Part shown: positions 1 through 7,714 of the stretch, piece after piece
How the letters are laid out: every line of letters begins with the position of its first letter
Position numbering within the stretch: the first letter of the stretch is position 1
Source: Candidatus Abyssobacteria bacterium SURF_17
GTDB taxonomy: Bacteria; Abyssobacteria; SURF-5
Length of the DNA stretch: 64,000 bases
Direction: 5' to 3'
NCBI GenBank assembly: GCA_003598055.1
Contig: QZKI01000136.1
Location: 1-64,000 of the forward strand
The notes under the pieces: generated by a model
What the model saw: only the letters and a program-made list of their open reading frames with translations
The model's database searches: none
Told to the model about the DNA's origin: nothing
Translations under genes and position numbers: made by a program

Positions 1-48
1 CGGACCCTGTTGTCGGTGAGGTTTGCTTGCTGCCGTGAATATCCGCTG

Positions 49-121
49 CTGTAAGAGCGCAATGAATTGCGCCCCTACAGACCTAACGGAGACCCTTGTA
101 GGGGCGCGATTCATCGCGCCC
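49..121. repeat. Palindromic intergenic repeat, family A (copy 1)
   Basis: A double palindrome. The first, about 49-80, reads CTGTA..GCGCAAT / ATTGCGC..TACAG. The second, about 95-121, contains TAGGGGCGCGAT / ATCGCGCC. Similar TAGGGGCG-type palindromes recur at about 5581, 5830, 10617, 12959, 18574, 21861, 30551 and 33133, all outside genes. The rest of the first 220 bases shows no gene. Confidence 0.8.
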
Positions 122-220
122 AAGATGCGTTTGCGGGCGGTTGACCTTTATCTTGGACAAGAGTGTAACTGACCTTCTGTTTGCGATTCTGTGAAAACCA
201 TCCTTTCTGCGAACGACCTC

Positions 221-442
221 TTACTCTTGCGGAGAACTCTCAAAAGAATTCTTCCGTGACTTCCACTTGAGAAAAACCTCGCAGAAATCACAGGTCTTCG
301 GAGTTCCCGCTAGCTTGCAACACTGGGTGTCTGAGTGTTCCCAGCATGGTAGATCGCTTTGATAAGCAGAACAGTTCCGGTAAAGCAATGGAGAACAAGC
401 CCTGATCTCCCAGCACTTTGGCTTTTTCTCGGATGAATGCAT
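221..442 (-). CDS. Small Cys-rich 'two-CW'-type protein
   Basis: A 73-residue soluble protein rich in cysteine (eight Cys). The spacing is KCWE near the start, then a PCWE motif, then CDFCEVF near residue 52-58. This resembles the small two-CW family, in which paired Cys-Trp motifs and a final CxxCxVY probably bind metal or sense redox state; function in the family is unproven. The ATG is preceded by GGAG at 6 bases. It begins only 13 bases after the acyl-CoA dehydrogenase stop, so the two are probably cotranscribed. The C-terminal tail of the histidine kinase at 57728-59569 has the same PCW...CxxCEVY pattern. The family name is from recognition of the Cys/Trp pattern; the role is inference. 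Confidence 0.7.
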   Translation of the reverse strand: MHSSEKKPKCWEIRACSPLLYRNCSAYQSDLPCWEHSDTQCCKLAGTPKTCDFCEVFLKWKSRKNSFESSPQE

Positions 443-455
443 CGCACACTCCGCC

Positions 456-2153
456 TTACTCGTTCATTTGGTAGAGGTCCTTGAGGGCGAGGACGTGATG
501 CCGCCAGACGTTTTCGTAGCGCGCCTTGTCCACGGCAGGTTTCCGGAGCATTTTCATGCAGAGTTCGGCCTGCTCGGGTGTGCTACTCTGCTTGCCGTGA
601 AGCTGAAGGGCAAACCGTGAGAAATCGCGCACCATGAAATCGAATATCTGGTCGACGAGGTCATTCTCGATTCGATATATCTTCGCATTCTCGAGGATGA
701 GCTGGCCGTAAACAATCAGGGTGAACAGCTCGCCGAGGCTCATGATGAAATCCGTGTCCTTTTGCTGGTCGGCATCGGGCGGCGAATTCATGAGGAATTC
801 CTTAAAGACCTCTATTTGCTCCTTGAATATATTCACGTTCGGCAGGTCGTAGCTGTCGTATGCGATGCGGTAATCGTGGAACAAGATGCTTCCGAGCCCC
901 TTCGTCGGCCCCTGCTTGAACAGGAAATCGTCGTTGCGGGGGTCAAGCTGTTTGGAGATTTCGGGCAGCTCTGCGGGATTGAGGAAGTAATTCGGCATGA
1001 ATTTGAGAATCAGGGCGATATTGACGTGGACGGTGCCTTCGAGCCTCGGCAACGCCCGGATATCACGCGCTGCCATCTCGAAATACATGTCCTTCTCGAA
1101 ACCCTTCGCGGCGATGACATCCCACAAAAGCGTTATCACGTCCTCACCCTGAGTGGTCACCTTCATCTTGACGACCGGGTTGTACAGCAGGTAGCGCCGG
1201 TCCTCGCGCGATGCTGTCCGCATGTAATCCGCCGCCCTGAGCGCAAAGAGCTTCATCGCCATAAGGCGTACGTATGCCTCCGTGAACATCTGCTTCACAT
1301 GCGGGAAATCGGTCACGTACATGTTGTAAAGCTTTCGGTTCGCGGCATGGTTGACGGCCTCGTACATTGCGTGCGTGCAGATGCCGATTGATGCCCAGCC
1401 GAGGTTGTACTTGCCGATGTTCACGGTATTCAGAGCGGCGTCCCATGCGTCGCGACCTTTAAGCAGGATGTCGGCCTTCGTGATGGGATAGTCGTGGAGC
1501 GCGAAGTTCGCGACGTAATTCTGGGAATCGACCACATTCTTCTTCAGCTCGAATTTCTCATGCTTTGAATCGACCGAGAAAAAAACGTATTCGCCCGTGT
1601 CGGCCATCTTGCCGAAGACGGAAACCATCGGCGATTCGTTCGCATTGCCGATGTAATACTTCTCGCCGTTCGCCTTGTATGTGCCGTCGGGCAGGGGCGT
1701 GAGCGTCATTTCAGTCGAGTACACATCTGCTCCGTGCTGCTTCTCGGAGAGCCCGAACGCAAAGACCGCGCCCTGCTTGAGGAGATGCGCCGCTTTGAGC
1801 TTGAGTTCCTCGTTGTCACTCATCCAGATGGGGCCGAGGCCGAGAATCGAGACCTGCCACGTGTACCAGTAACAGAGCCCATAGAAACCGAGAATCTCAT
1901 TGAACTCGCAATTTCGCCACGTGTCCCAGCGAGCCTCGGCGTCGCCGTAGCCTGAAGGGGTGAGCAGCGTAGCGAAAACCTTATCTTTCTTGACGAAATC
2001 AAGGAAGTCCGCGTACCACACTTTCTTGTGGTCGTCCTCTTTGATCTGCTTTTTCCCCTTTTTCTCGAAGAACTCGATGGTTCGGAGCATAATTTCCCGC
2101 GATTTCTTGTCCGGATACTCGCGCGCGTGCTCTTTAGGATTCAGAAATATCAT
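456..2153 (-). CDS. Acyl-CoA dehydrogenase-like flavoprotein
   Basis: A 565-residue protein of the acyl-CoA dehydrogenase superfamily, which transfers electrons from the alpha-beta bond of acyl-CoA to FAD and then to ETF. The middle carries the family's beta-domain signature (AFGLSEKQHGADVYST, NGEKYYIGNA), and the C-terminal helical part contains ARDIRALPRLEGTVHVN, where the family's active-site/adenine-binding region lies. At 565 residues it is longer than the usual 380-400, with an extra C-terminal helical extension as in larger ACAD subgroups. The ATG at 2153 is chosen over an upstream in-frame start because AAGGGGTG sits just before it. A strong promoter lies 66 bases upstream. The substrate cannot be told from sequence. 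It heads a two-gene unit with the Cys-rich protein. Confidence 0.85.
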   Translation of the reverse strand: MIFLNPKEHAREYPDKKSREIMLRTIEFFEKKGKKQIKEDDHKKVWYADFLDFVKKDKVFATLLTPSGYGDAEARWDTWRNCEFNEILGFYGLCYWYTWQVSILGLGPIWMSDNEELKLKAAHLLKQGAVFAFGLSEKQHGADVYSTEMTLTPLPDGTYKANGEKYYIGNANESPMVSVFGKMADTGEYVFFSVDSKHEKFELKKNVVDSQNYVANFALHDYPITKADILLKGRDAWDAALNTVNIGKYNLGWASIGICTHAMYEAVNHAANRKLYNMYVTDFPHVKQMFTEAYVRLMAMKLFALRAADYMRTASREDRRYLLYNPVVKMKVTTQGEDVITLLWDVIAAKGFEKDMYFEMAARDIRALPRLEGTVHVNIALILKFMPNYFLNPAELPEISKQLDPRNDDFLFKQGPTKGLGSILFHDYRIAYDSYDLPNVNIFKEQIEVFKEFLMNSPPDADQQKDTDFIMSLGELFTLIVYGQLILENAKIYRIENDLVDQIFDFMVRDFSRFALQLHGKQSSTPEQAELCMKMLRKPAVDKARYENVWRHHVLALKDLYQMNE

Positions 2154-2218
2154 TGTTTCACCCCTTGAATTACAAACATGGTCAGTACATTCCATTCTAT
2201 TACGAATACCGCAAGGCA

Positions 2219-2247
2219 AGTATATGTTCCGAGGACACTGTTGTCAA
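2219..2247 (-). promoter_or_regulatory. Sigma70-type promoter of the acyl-CoA dehydrogenase unit
   Basis: On the minus strand TTGACA (2247-2242) is followed after 17 bases by TATACT (2224-2219). This is a near-consensus promoter with an approximately 60-base leader to the ATG at 2153. The rest of 2250-2677 shows no gene or clear element. Confidence 0.7.
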
Positions 2248-2677
2248 ACACGCTTCTTCCGAGGGTCTGCGATACACGAGAAGGGACAGCGACCTATTCC
2301 TGAAACCGCATAAGGCAAATAAGCCATCGTATCCGGAAATACGGCTTCGCCCCACCACATCTATGACCTGTTAACTACCGAAAAACCATCCTCATATAAG
2401 ACCATTATTGAACAAACGCGGCGGATGACGTGCGAACAATATTCATCAGGCGAGTCGCACCTATCCGCGGTCATAAGTGTTAACGCTTTGTTTTGCCGAT
2501 ACTTATGAATCTTTCTTGCCGAAGACATGTAATAGTTCAGACTTCGGCACAGAACATGCATGATAGAACGTGCCTGCAAATCAGGGAGCCGGGGGATTAT
2601 GTCTTAGAGCTTGTTTACCGGATTGATATATCACTAGTAAAATTTTACTTGATGACATTGACGGAAGCCAAGGCCGC

Positions 2678-4219
2678 ATGAGAACAGAGACAAAGAAGTT
2701 GGATATCCGGAAAGTGCTTGCTGAATCTGAGCATCTTCCGACGATGCCGGCGGTAGCCAAGCAACTTATTTCTCTATCGGAGTGGGACGATATTGACCTC
2801 AAGGTCGTCGCAGGAATCATAAACAAAGACATCTCTCTTTCATCAAAGATACTCCGAACCGTCAATTCAGCCTTCTATGCACTCCCCCACAAGATAAGCA
2901 CACTCTCGCAGGCGTTGGTAGTGCTTGGGCTCCGCGCAACTCGCTCGCTCACCTTAAGTTTCTGCCTGGCGGGGATGTCATCACGGGGCAAGGCAGGCCG
3001 GTTCGATTACTCCTCATTCTGGACCCGGTCGTTGAATACCGCGGTGGCTGCGCGCGAGCTCGCGCTGGTCACGGGTTTCCGAACCGATGAGGAGGCCTTT
3101 CTCGCCGGCCTGTTGCAGGACATCGGCATAATGGTGTTGGGTCAGTGCGCGCCTGCGGTGTACCAGGAGATCATTGAGCTTTCAGCCGAAGGTGACGTAT
3201 CGCTCATTGATGTAGAGAGGGAACATCTGGGCGTGGACCACGTCGAGGTAGCACGGCTGCTCTTCGAGAAATGGAACCTGCCGCCGCAGCTCTGTGTTCC
3301 GATTCTTTATCATCACGCTCCCGAGAAAGCCGAGAGAAGCGATGAAGAGACACTCCTTTCGATTCGGATTCAGAATGTTGCGGGGCATATCGGTGCGTGG
3401 TTGTATCTATCAAAATCTCATGGGAGTTCCCTGGAAGAGTTGAAAGACATCGCATGCCGCTACCTTACCATTTCCCCGAAAGAACTCGAAGCGCTCTTAT
3501 ACCGTGTCGATATGAGGATGGAGGAGATTGCCGGTCTCTTTGAACTGAACGTGGAAAGACCGAATACATATTCGGGTCTGTTGGAGAAGGTGCAAGCCAC
3601 ACTCGGTGATATCGTCACCGACCAGGAACGTCTGCTGCGCGAGCTTGAGGCCTCCAAGATAGAGGCTCAAAAGCTTGCCGAACAATTGAGAACGGCCAAC
3701 AGACTCCTGCTCAAAGAGGTCCGCATGGATTCTCTCACCGGCCTGGCAAACCGGCAACATTTCGAGGATTTTCTCCACCGAGAACTCAATCGCTCCTTCC
3801 GGTACAACCATTCCATCGCATTGCTTTTTCTTGACCTCGACAATCTTAAGTCAATAAACGACCGCTATGGCCATCTTGAAGGAAGCAACTCGCTGAGACA
3901 CTGCGCGGAAATCTTGAAAAGACAGGTCCGGGCCAGTGATCTCGTGGCGCGTTATGGCGGAGACGAATTTGTCATCGCGCTCGTCGAGACAGGCGGTTCG
4001 GATGCCATGCTCGCTGCGGAACGTGTCCGCCAATGCATAGCCGAAACGCCTTTTGTTCTCACCGAGGGAAGTGAGAAGATGCATCTGACAGCGAGCATCG
4101 GAGTAACAGCATGGGAGCCGAAGATGAAGCCGATAAGCATGGACGTCTTCCTGGAAAGAGCGGATTCGGCCATGTATCAGGCGAAGAGAGCGGGCAAGAA
4201 CCGCATCTCCCTGTCGTAA
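2678..4219 (+). CDS. HDOD domain - GGDEF diguanylate cyclase
   Basis: A 513-residue cytoplasmic signalling protein. Residues about 10-215 form an HDOD domain (LPTMPAVAKQLISL near the start, then helix-rich sequence with DLKVVAGIINKDISLSSKIL). A linker with a coiled coil spans about 290-345. A GGDEF domain (DSLTGLANR to the end) follows. The catalytic GGDEF motif is intact at about 427-431, and an RxxD inhibitory site (RASD, 418-421) sits exactly five residues before it, so active, product-inhibited cyclic-di-GMP synthesis is expected. The HDOD is a non-catalytic relative of HD phosphohydrolases and probably gives protein-protein input. No transmembrane segment or receiver domain is seen. The ATG has AAGG about 6 bases upstream. 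It is monocistronic and converges with the DUF4126 gene. Confidence 0.9.
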   Translation: MRTETKKLDIRKVLAESEHLPTMPAVAKQLISLSEWDDIDLKVVAGIINKDISLSSKILRTVNSAFYALPHKISTLSQALVVLGLRATRSLTLSFCLAGMSSRGKAGRFDYSSFWTRSLNTAVAARELALVTGFRTDEEAFLAGLLQDIGIMVLGQCAPAVYQEIIELSAEGDVSLIDVEREHLGVDHVEVARLLFEKWNLPPQLCVPILYHHAPEKAERSDEETLLSIRIQNVAGHIGAWLYLSKSHGSSLEELKDIACRYLTISPKELEALLYRVDMRMEEIAGLFELNVERPNTYSGLLEKVQATLGDIVTDQERLLRELEASKIEAQKLAEQLRTANRLLLKEVRMDSLTGLANRQHFEDFLHRELNRSFRYNHSIALLFLDLDNLKSINDRYGHLEGSNSLRHCAEILKRQVRASDLVARYGGDEFVIALVETGGSDAMLAAERVRQCIAETPFVLTEGSEKMHLTASIGVTAWEPKMKPISMDVFLERADSAMYQAKRAGKNRISLS

Positions 4220-4232
4220 GATTTCCTTGACC

Positions 4233-5273
4233 CTAGCTTTCAGAAAGCCCAGTTTCAGGCACCGGCTCCCGGCGCACGATCTTCTCGCCCTCACCGCCCG
4301 CAGATTCCCCGAGGATTTCCGACAGTTTTCTGGCCGCGCCGGATTTGTTCTTCAGAAAGATAAACTGGACGAACTTGTGCTCGACTTTGATTCGGAGCAC
4401 ATCCACGAGAAACCTCTTCTGGAGTCCTGCCTTCTCAAGCTCGGAAAATTGCCACTGCTTGAGGTTCGTCCTGAAGAACTTGCGAAACGCAAAAAGCAAT
4501 CGGCGATCGCTGAGGATCAGATATCCCTTTCGGTTCCTTCCGCATCCCTTCACCTTGCGTGCGTAGCATTTCAGAGCTGCCCGAATCTGCTCGTCCTTCG
4601 CAGTCTCTGCGTCTACTGCTTCCTCTAGACTGTCTGGCAGGGAATCCCTGAGTTCGGGTTCTCGTGCCCCGGAGAACAATGAGAACAGCCCTACCGGAAT
4701 AGCTTTGAGAATAAGCAGCGCACCCCGCCACAGGCCGGGTCCGAACCAGATGAGGAGAACGAGCAGAACCACGCTAACCACAAGAGAAATGTACGGATGC
4801 GACATCACGAGCACGGAGAATCCCACCACGCCGACGTCCTCGGCAAGGCTGACCGCCACGTTACTGAAGGGCTCCGGACTGGTGTTGACAATCAATCGGG
4901 TTCCTGCCTTTGCCGTATGCGTTGCGAGAGCCAGAGAAGCGCCGAGCAGTGCGGCGAGGACCTCAACCGATGGGTCTGCCTCGCCGATAACCGTTAGCGA
5001 GATCAGTGCGGCGCCGAACGGCCGGATTATCGTGTGGATGCTGTCCCAGAGGCTGTCAAAGCCCGGAATCTTATCGGCGGCAAACTCGCAGAGATAGAGC
5101 GCAATGGCAATGAGGATGACTGCGTTGTTATCGAACGCCTTGAATTCGGGCGGCAGGCCCTTAATCATGTCGAATTTCGTCACAAGTCCCACGACGGCTA
5201 CGGTGGCATAGAGGTTGATGCCGGAGGTCATGGACAGGCCCATCACGCTGCTCAATTTCACCAGCGCTTCCAT
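4233..5273 (-). CDS. DUF4126 membrane protein with C-terminal soluble domain
   Basis: A 346-residue protein. The N-terminal ~200 residues hold several hydrophobic segments and the pattern of DUF4126 (SGINLYATVAVVGL, a PFGAALISLTVIG segment, ATHTAKAGTRLIVNTSPEP). This is an integral membrane family of unknown function. Residues about 225-320 form a soluble part containing GYLILSDRRLLFAFRKFF and an alternating beta pattern, which resembles a PH-like 'bacterial PH' fold. The last residues are Glu/Gly-rich. The ATG has AAAGGAGAA about 7 bases upstream. Only 13 bases separate its stop from that of the convergent HDOD-GGDEF gene. The membrane part is recognised by family pattern; the PH-like assignment of the tail is inference. 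Confidence 0.8.
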   Translation of the reverse strand: MEALVKLSSVMGLSMTSGINLYATVAVVGLVTKFDMIKGLPPEFKAFDNNAVILIAIALYLCEFAADKIPGFDSLWDSIHTIIRPFGAALISLTVIGEADPSVEVLAALLGASLALATHTAKAGTRLIVNTSPEPFSNVAVSLAEDVGVVGFSVLVMSHPYISLVVSVVLLVLLIWFGPGLWRGALLILKAIPVGLFSLFSGAREPELRDSLPDSLEEAVDAETAKDEQIRAALKCYARKVKGCGRNRKGYLILSDRRLLFAFRKFFRTNLKQWQFSELEKAGLQKRFLVDVLRIKVEHKFVQFIFLKNKSGAARKLSEILGESAGGEGEKIVRREPVPETGLSES

Positions 5274-5580
5274 GGTCGGTTCTCCTTTCTCACGAAATAC
5301 TTCGGCTTGTCTTCAGAAAGCCGACACTATCATACCACAGCCACTTTTTTGACGCACGAACTCCCGATTTTATTTTATCCGAATCACTTTTCCTGTTCTC
5401 GCGACCCCTTGCACGAATTCGCGTCATATCTTTTTGAGCCCGGCATCCCCCTCGAAAGACTGTCCCCCCAATTGTGCATGTGCAAATCACACGAGATTCG
5501 CCCTCTCCCCCCAGACTACTCACTCTCGAAATTTTAAATTTCTGTCAGGATTTCATGCAACATCTGTACGGAAGTCACAC

Positions 5581-5649
5581 GGGCGCAATGAATTGCGCCC
5601 TTACGGCCATGAATCAAGAAACGCCGTAGGGGCGCGATTCATGGCGCCC
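5581..5649. repeat. Palindromic intergenic repeat, family A (copy 2)
   Basis: GGGCGCAAT-GA-ATTGCGCCC, a spacer, then GTAGGGGCGCGATTCATGGCGCCC. It has the same double-palindrome layout as copy 1, but the cores differ slightly. It lies in the gene-free stretch 5274-6039, which otherwise holds only a third copy. Confidence 0.8.
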
Positions 5650-5829
5650 AATGTATGTTGTTTGGTTGCGGCGGCGGCGCTCTGTGTTCCCGGCAGTTTA
5701 TCCTTTGACCGGCTCTTGCTTCTCGAGGGCAAACATATGTGCGGATATTTCGGATGTCAAACGACCCATGCGGTAATGGTAACTGATGCAACACGAATCT
5801 GCCCCGTAATTCGAAATCATGGATGATAT

Positions 5830-5893
5830 CTTGTAGGGACGGCCCTGCGTGGCCGCCCGGGCGCCCACATAGGGGCGCCCCTGCAATTGCGGG
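5830..5893. repeat. Palindromic intergenic repeat, family A (copy 3)
   Basis: TTGTAGGGACGGCC...GGCCGCCCGGGCGCC...TAGGGGCGCCCCTGCA. This is a rearranged double palindrome of the same TAGGGGCG family. Confidence 0.65.
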
Positions 5894-6039
5894 ACAGTCT
5901 GAACACCCCACATTCTTCTCACGCATGATCGGCGTTCTCAAGCCCAACGAACGGGGAAAGACAGCTTCCGTTCACGAGCGTTCCTGTGATCGAACCGATG
6001 AGGGGGCAGGCGCGAGGGGGTCTGCCCCCTCTCATGTAG

Positions 6040-6642
6040 TTACAGAACCGTGAAGCCTGTTTCGAGGGTGTCTTGTCCGTACTGCGACCGTACTGTTGTT
6101 CTTACAATGTACAGTCCCCGGCCCGCGTTCGATGGCAGCCGCAATGGAACGGAAGATGTGTACGTGCCGTCAGTGCGGGTAACACGCACTTCAGGCCTGC
6201 CGACGAGCTGGCCGTTATACGTGATTTCCCTCATCTCGGTTATTTCCGTTCGCGTATTGGCGACGGGATTGAGCACGGCGTAGGTCATCTTGAGGTCAAC
6301 CGTCTCGCCGGGGCGCAATGTTTGAGGAACGGCCGACGCATCTTCAATGGTTAAGACAGCCCCTCTCGCGGGATCATAGTCATAGTAATCGGCCGTCTGT
6401 TCCCCGGTTCTCCGTTGGTCGTAAGCGTAATGTCCGATGACACCGCCAACCAATGCACCCACGAGACCGCCAATCACTGCCCCCTCGATGTCGTCGCCGA
6501 TGAGACCTCCTGCGATCGCGCCGGCCCCGGCGCCCACTCCGGCGCCGACTGCGGCTCCCTTGTGTTCCTCAGGTATCGAGCTGCAGGCAGGAACGGCGAG
6601 AATAACCGCAAAGCACAAAAAAATCGAAAGCACTTTCTTCAT
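6040..6642 (-). CDS. Glycine-zipper lipoprotein
   Basis: A 200-residue envelope protein. It begins with a lipoprotein signal (MKKVLSIFLCFAVILAV, then PAC with the lipobox Cys at about residue 20). A glycine-zipper stretch of alternating Gly/Ala/Val follows from about 29-68 (GAGVGAGAGAIAGG, GGLVGALVGGVIGHYAY), typical of outer-membrane 17-kDa-antigen/OmpA-linker-like zippers. The C-terminal ~120 residues look beta-rich, with an Ig-like feel (LRPGETVDLKMTYAVLNP, GLYIVRTTVRSQYG). An in-frame upstream start exists at 6693, but AAAGGAGA 8 bases before the ATG at 6642 and the signal peptide decide for this start. It is expected to be anchored in the outer membrane; the specific role is unknown. A GC-rich hairpin (6014-6031) follows the stop without a clear U-run. 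Confidence 0.85.
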   Translation of the reverse strand: MKKVLSIFLCFAVILAVPACSSIPEEHKGAAVGAGVGAGAGAIAGGLIGDDIEGAVIGGLVGALVGGVIGHYAYDQRRTGEQTADYYDYDPARGAVLTIEDASAVPQTLRPGETVDLKMTYAVLNPVANTRTEITEMREITYNGQLVGRPEVRVTRTDGTYTSSVPLRLPSNAGRGLYIVRTTVRSQYGQDTLETGFTVL

Positions 6643-6746
6643 GGCAGTTTCTCCTTTCTTCTCGTCAGGCATACTGCACGGATATTCTCCCAACCCTCAC
6701 GGAACGCTTCTGCGCTTTCCGTGTGCAAAAAGCCCCTTTTTAGTTA

Positions 6747-6774
6747 ACTATACCAGCTTTTGCAGACTTCGCAA
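6747..6774 (-). promoter_or_regulatory. Promoter of the glycine-zipper lipoprotein
   Basis: Minus strand: TTGCGA (6774-6769), 16 bases, then TGG-TATAGT (-10 at 6752-6747). It is an extended -10 type about 105 bases before the start codon. Confidence 0.55.
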
Positions 6775-6937
6775 TTGGGCGCGGGGCGGAAAGGAAGAGT
6801 CGAAAACTATGCAAAACGTGACAAAAGTCCTGTGCGTAGGTTCCAGTTTTCCGACATTGAGGAAAAACCCGACAATGCGCGAGATGAACGGCGATGTGTA
6901 TGATGTGCGGACCCGATAAGACAGATGAAGGAAGGGA

Positions 6938-7288
6938 TTATTCCTGTTCTTTGAAAGCAACGATCGATTGCAGAGCGGCTATGAGTGGCGGCAGGTCAAC
7001 GGTCACAATCTGCCACAAAATATCGAGGTCTACTGAATCATATCCATGAATCAACCGATTTCGCAGGCTAACTATCTGAGCCCACGGGATTTCAGGATGT
7101 CGTGCGCATTCTTACTTGCTGACGCGACTCGCTGCTTCACCTACTACTCCGAGAAGGCGGGTCAGAGAAAGGCTCAGAAAGCGATCCACATCGAGGTCGT
7201 TTCGCTTTCTGCCGCGAGCCATTGAAACCGCCTCCTTGGCATTATCGAGCATATGGCGGTATCGTATGAGATCAGCATGCTTTGTCAT
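6938..7288 (-). pseudogene. hepT: HepT-like HEPN toxin with an in-frame stop
   Basis: The reading frame from ATG 7288 encodes a HEPN/DUF86 protein, but a TAA at 7114-7112 interrupts it after about 58 residues (...ASRVSK-stop). Reading straight on in the same frame, without any frameshift, gives ECARHPEIPWAQIV, SLRNRLIHGYDSVD and LDILWQIV, up to a natural TAA at 6940-6938. That is the standard second half of HepT, including the RNase/AMPylation-target motif Rx4H (RNRLIH). Full length would be about 116 residues, usual for the family. The stop sits where homologues usually carry an acidic or polar residue, so a single GAA-to-TAA change would explain it. The start overlaps the antitoxin gene by 17 bases, typical of MNT/HEPN pairs. 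As it stands the toxin lacks its active site. Confidence 0.85.
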
Positions 7289-7571
7289 ATTGGACTTCGG
7301 CTTCTGCGAGCACCTCATCCCGGAAATAGCGGCTCAGGAATTGCGGGGCGTGCAAGTCAACTTTACGACCGATGAGTGCCGACAGCTCTGTTTCCATCTC
7401 AAAAAAAGCGAGTCCGGGCACGTGTCCGGCCTCGAATTCCACAAGAACATCCACATCGCTTGCGGGACCAAAATCTTCCCTTAACGCCGAGCCAAAGACA
7501 GAAAATCTCTTGATATAATGTTTGAGACAAAATTCCTCAACAGCCTTTCGGTTAATCAATGTGCGGCGCAT
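7272..7571 (-). CDS. mntA: MntA-like minimal nucleotidyltransferase antitoxin
   Basis: A 99-residue minimal nucleotidyltransferase. It has the family's GSALREDFGPASDVDVLV core: the GS motif, then the DxD metal-binding pair, and a third carboxylate in RKVDLH about 35 residues later. In MNT/HEPN toxin-antitoxin modules this enzyme neutralises the HepT RNase by adding AMP to a tyrosine of the toxin. All catalytic residues appear intact, in contrast to the broken partner downstream. GAGGA precedes the ATG at about 10 bases. The module is small, stands alone between repeats and a hydrolase gene, and is the type of gene pair that moves between genomes. Confidence 0.85.
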   Translation of the reverse strand: MRRTLINRKAVEEFCLKHYIKRFSVFGSALREDFGPASDVDVLVEFEAGHVPGLAFFEMETELSALIGRKVDLHAPQFLSRYFRDEVLAEAEVQYDKAC

Positions 7572-7714
7572 GCTCTATCGTCCTCGTGTTTGCGGGGCCC
7601 TAGGACTTATTTGGAGGCTTACCATTCTTTACTGTGGTTGACGCAGCGGGAAAAATCAAGTGTGCTGGCATGCGCCAGAGCGTCATATTAATCCTTCTTA
7701 TGGTGGCCGTAGAG

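Noticed and set aside
762-1391. A 209-codon open frame on the plus strand
   Set aside because: It lies wholly antisense to the acyl-CoA dehydrogenase gene and has no recognisable domain; the minus-strand protein is the real one.
6013-6032. GC hairpin considered as an intrinsic terminator
   Set aside because: The stem is good (GAGGGGG/CCCCCTC) but there is no U-run on the minus strand after it, so it is only mentioned.
6938-7318. HepT considered as a frameshifted gene
   Set aside because: Reading past the TAA in the same frame restores the family sequence, so this is a nonsense codon and no frameshift is needed.
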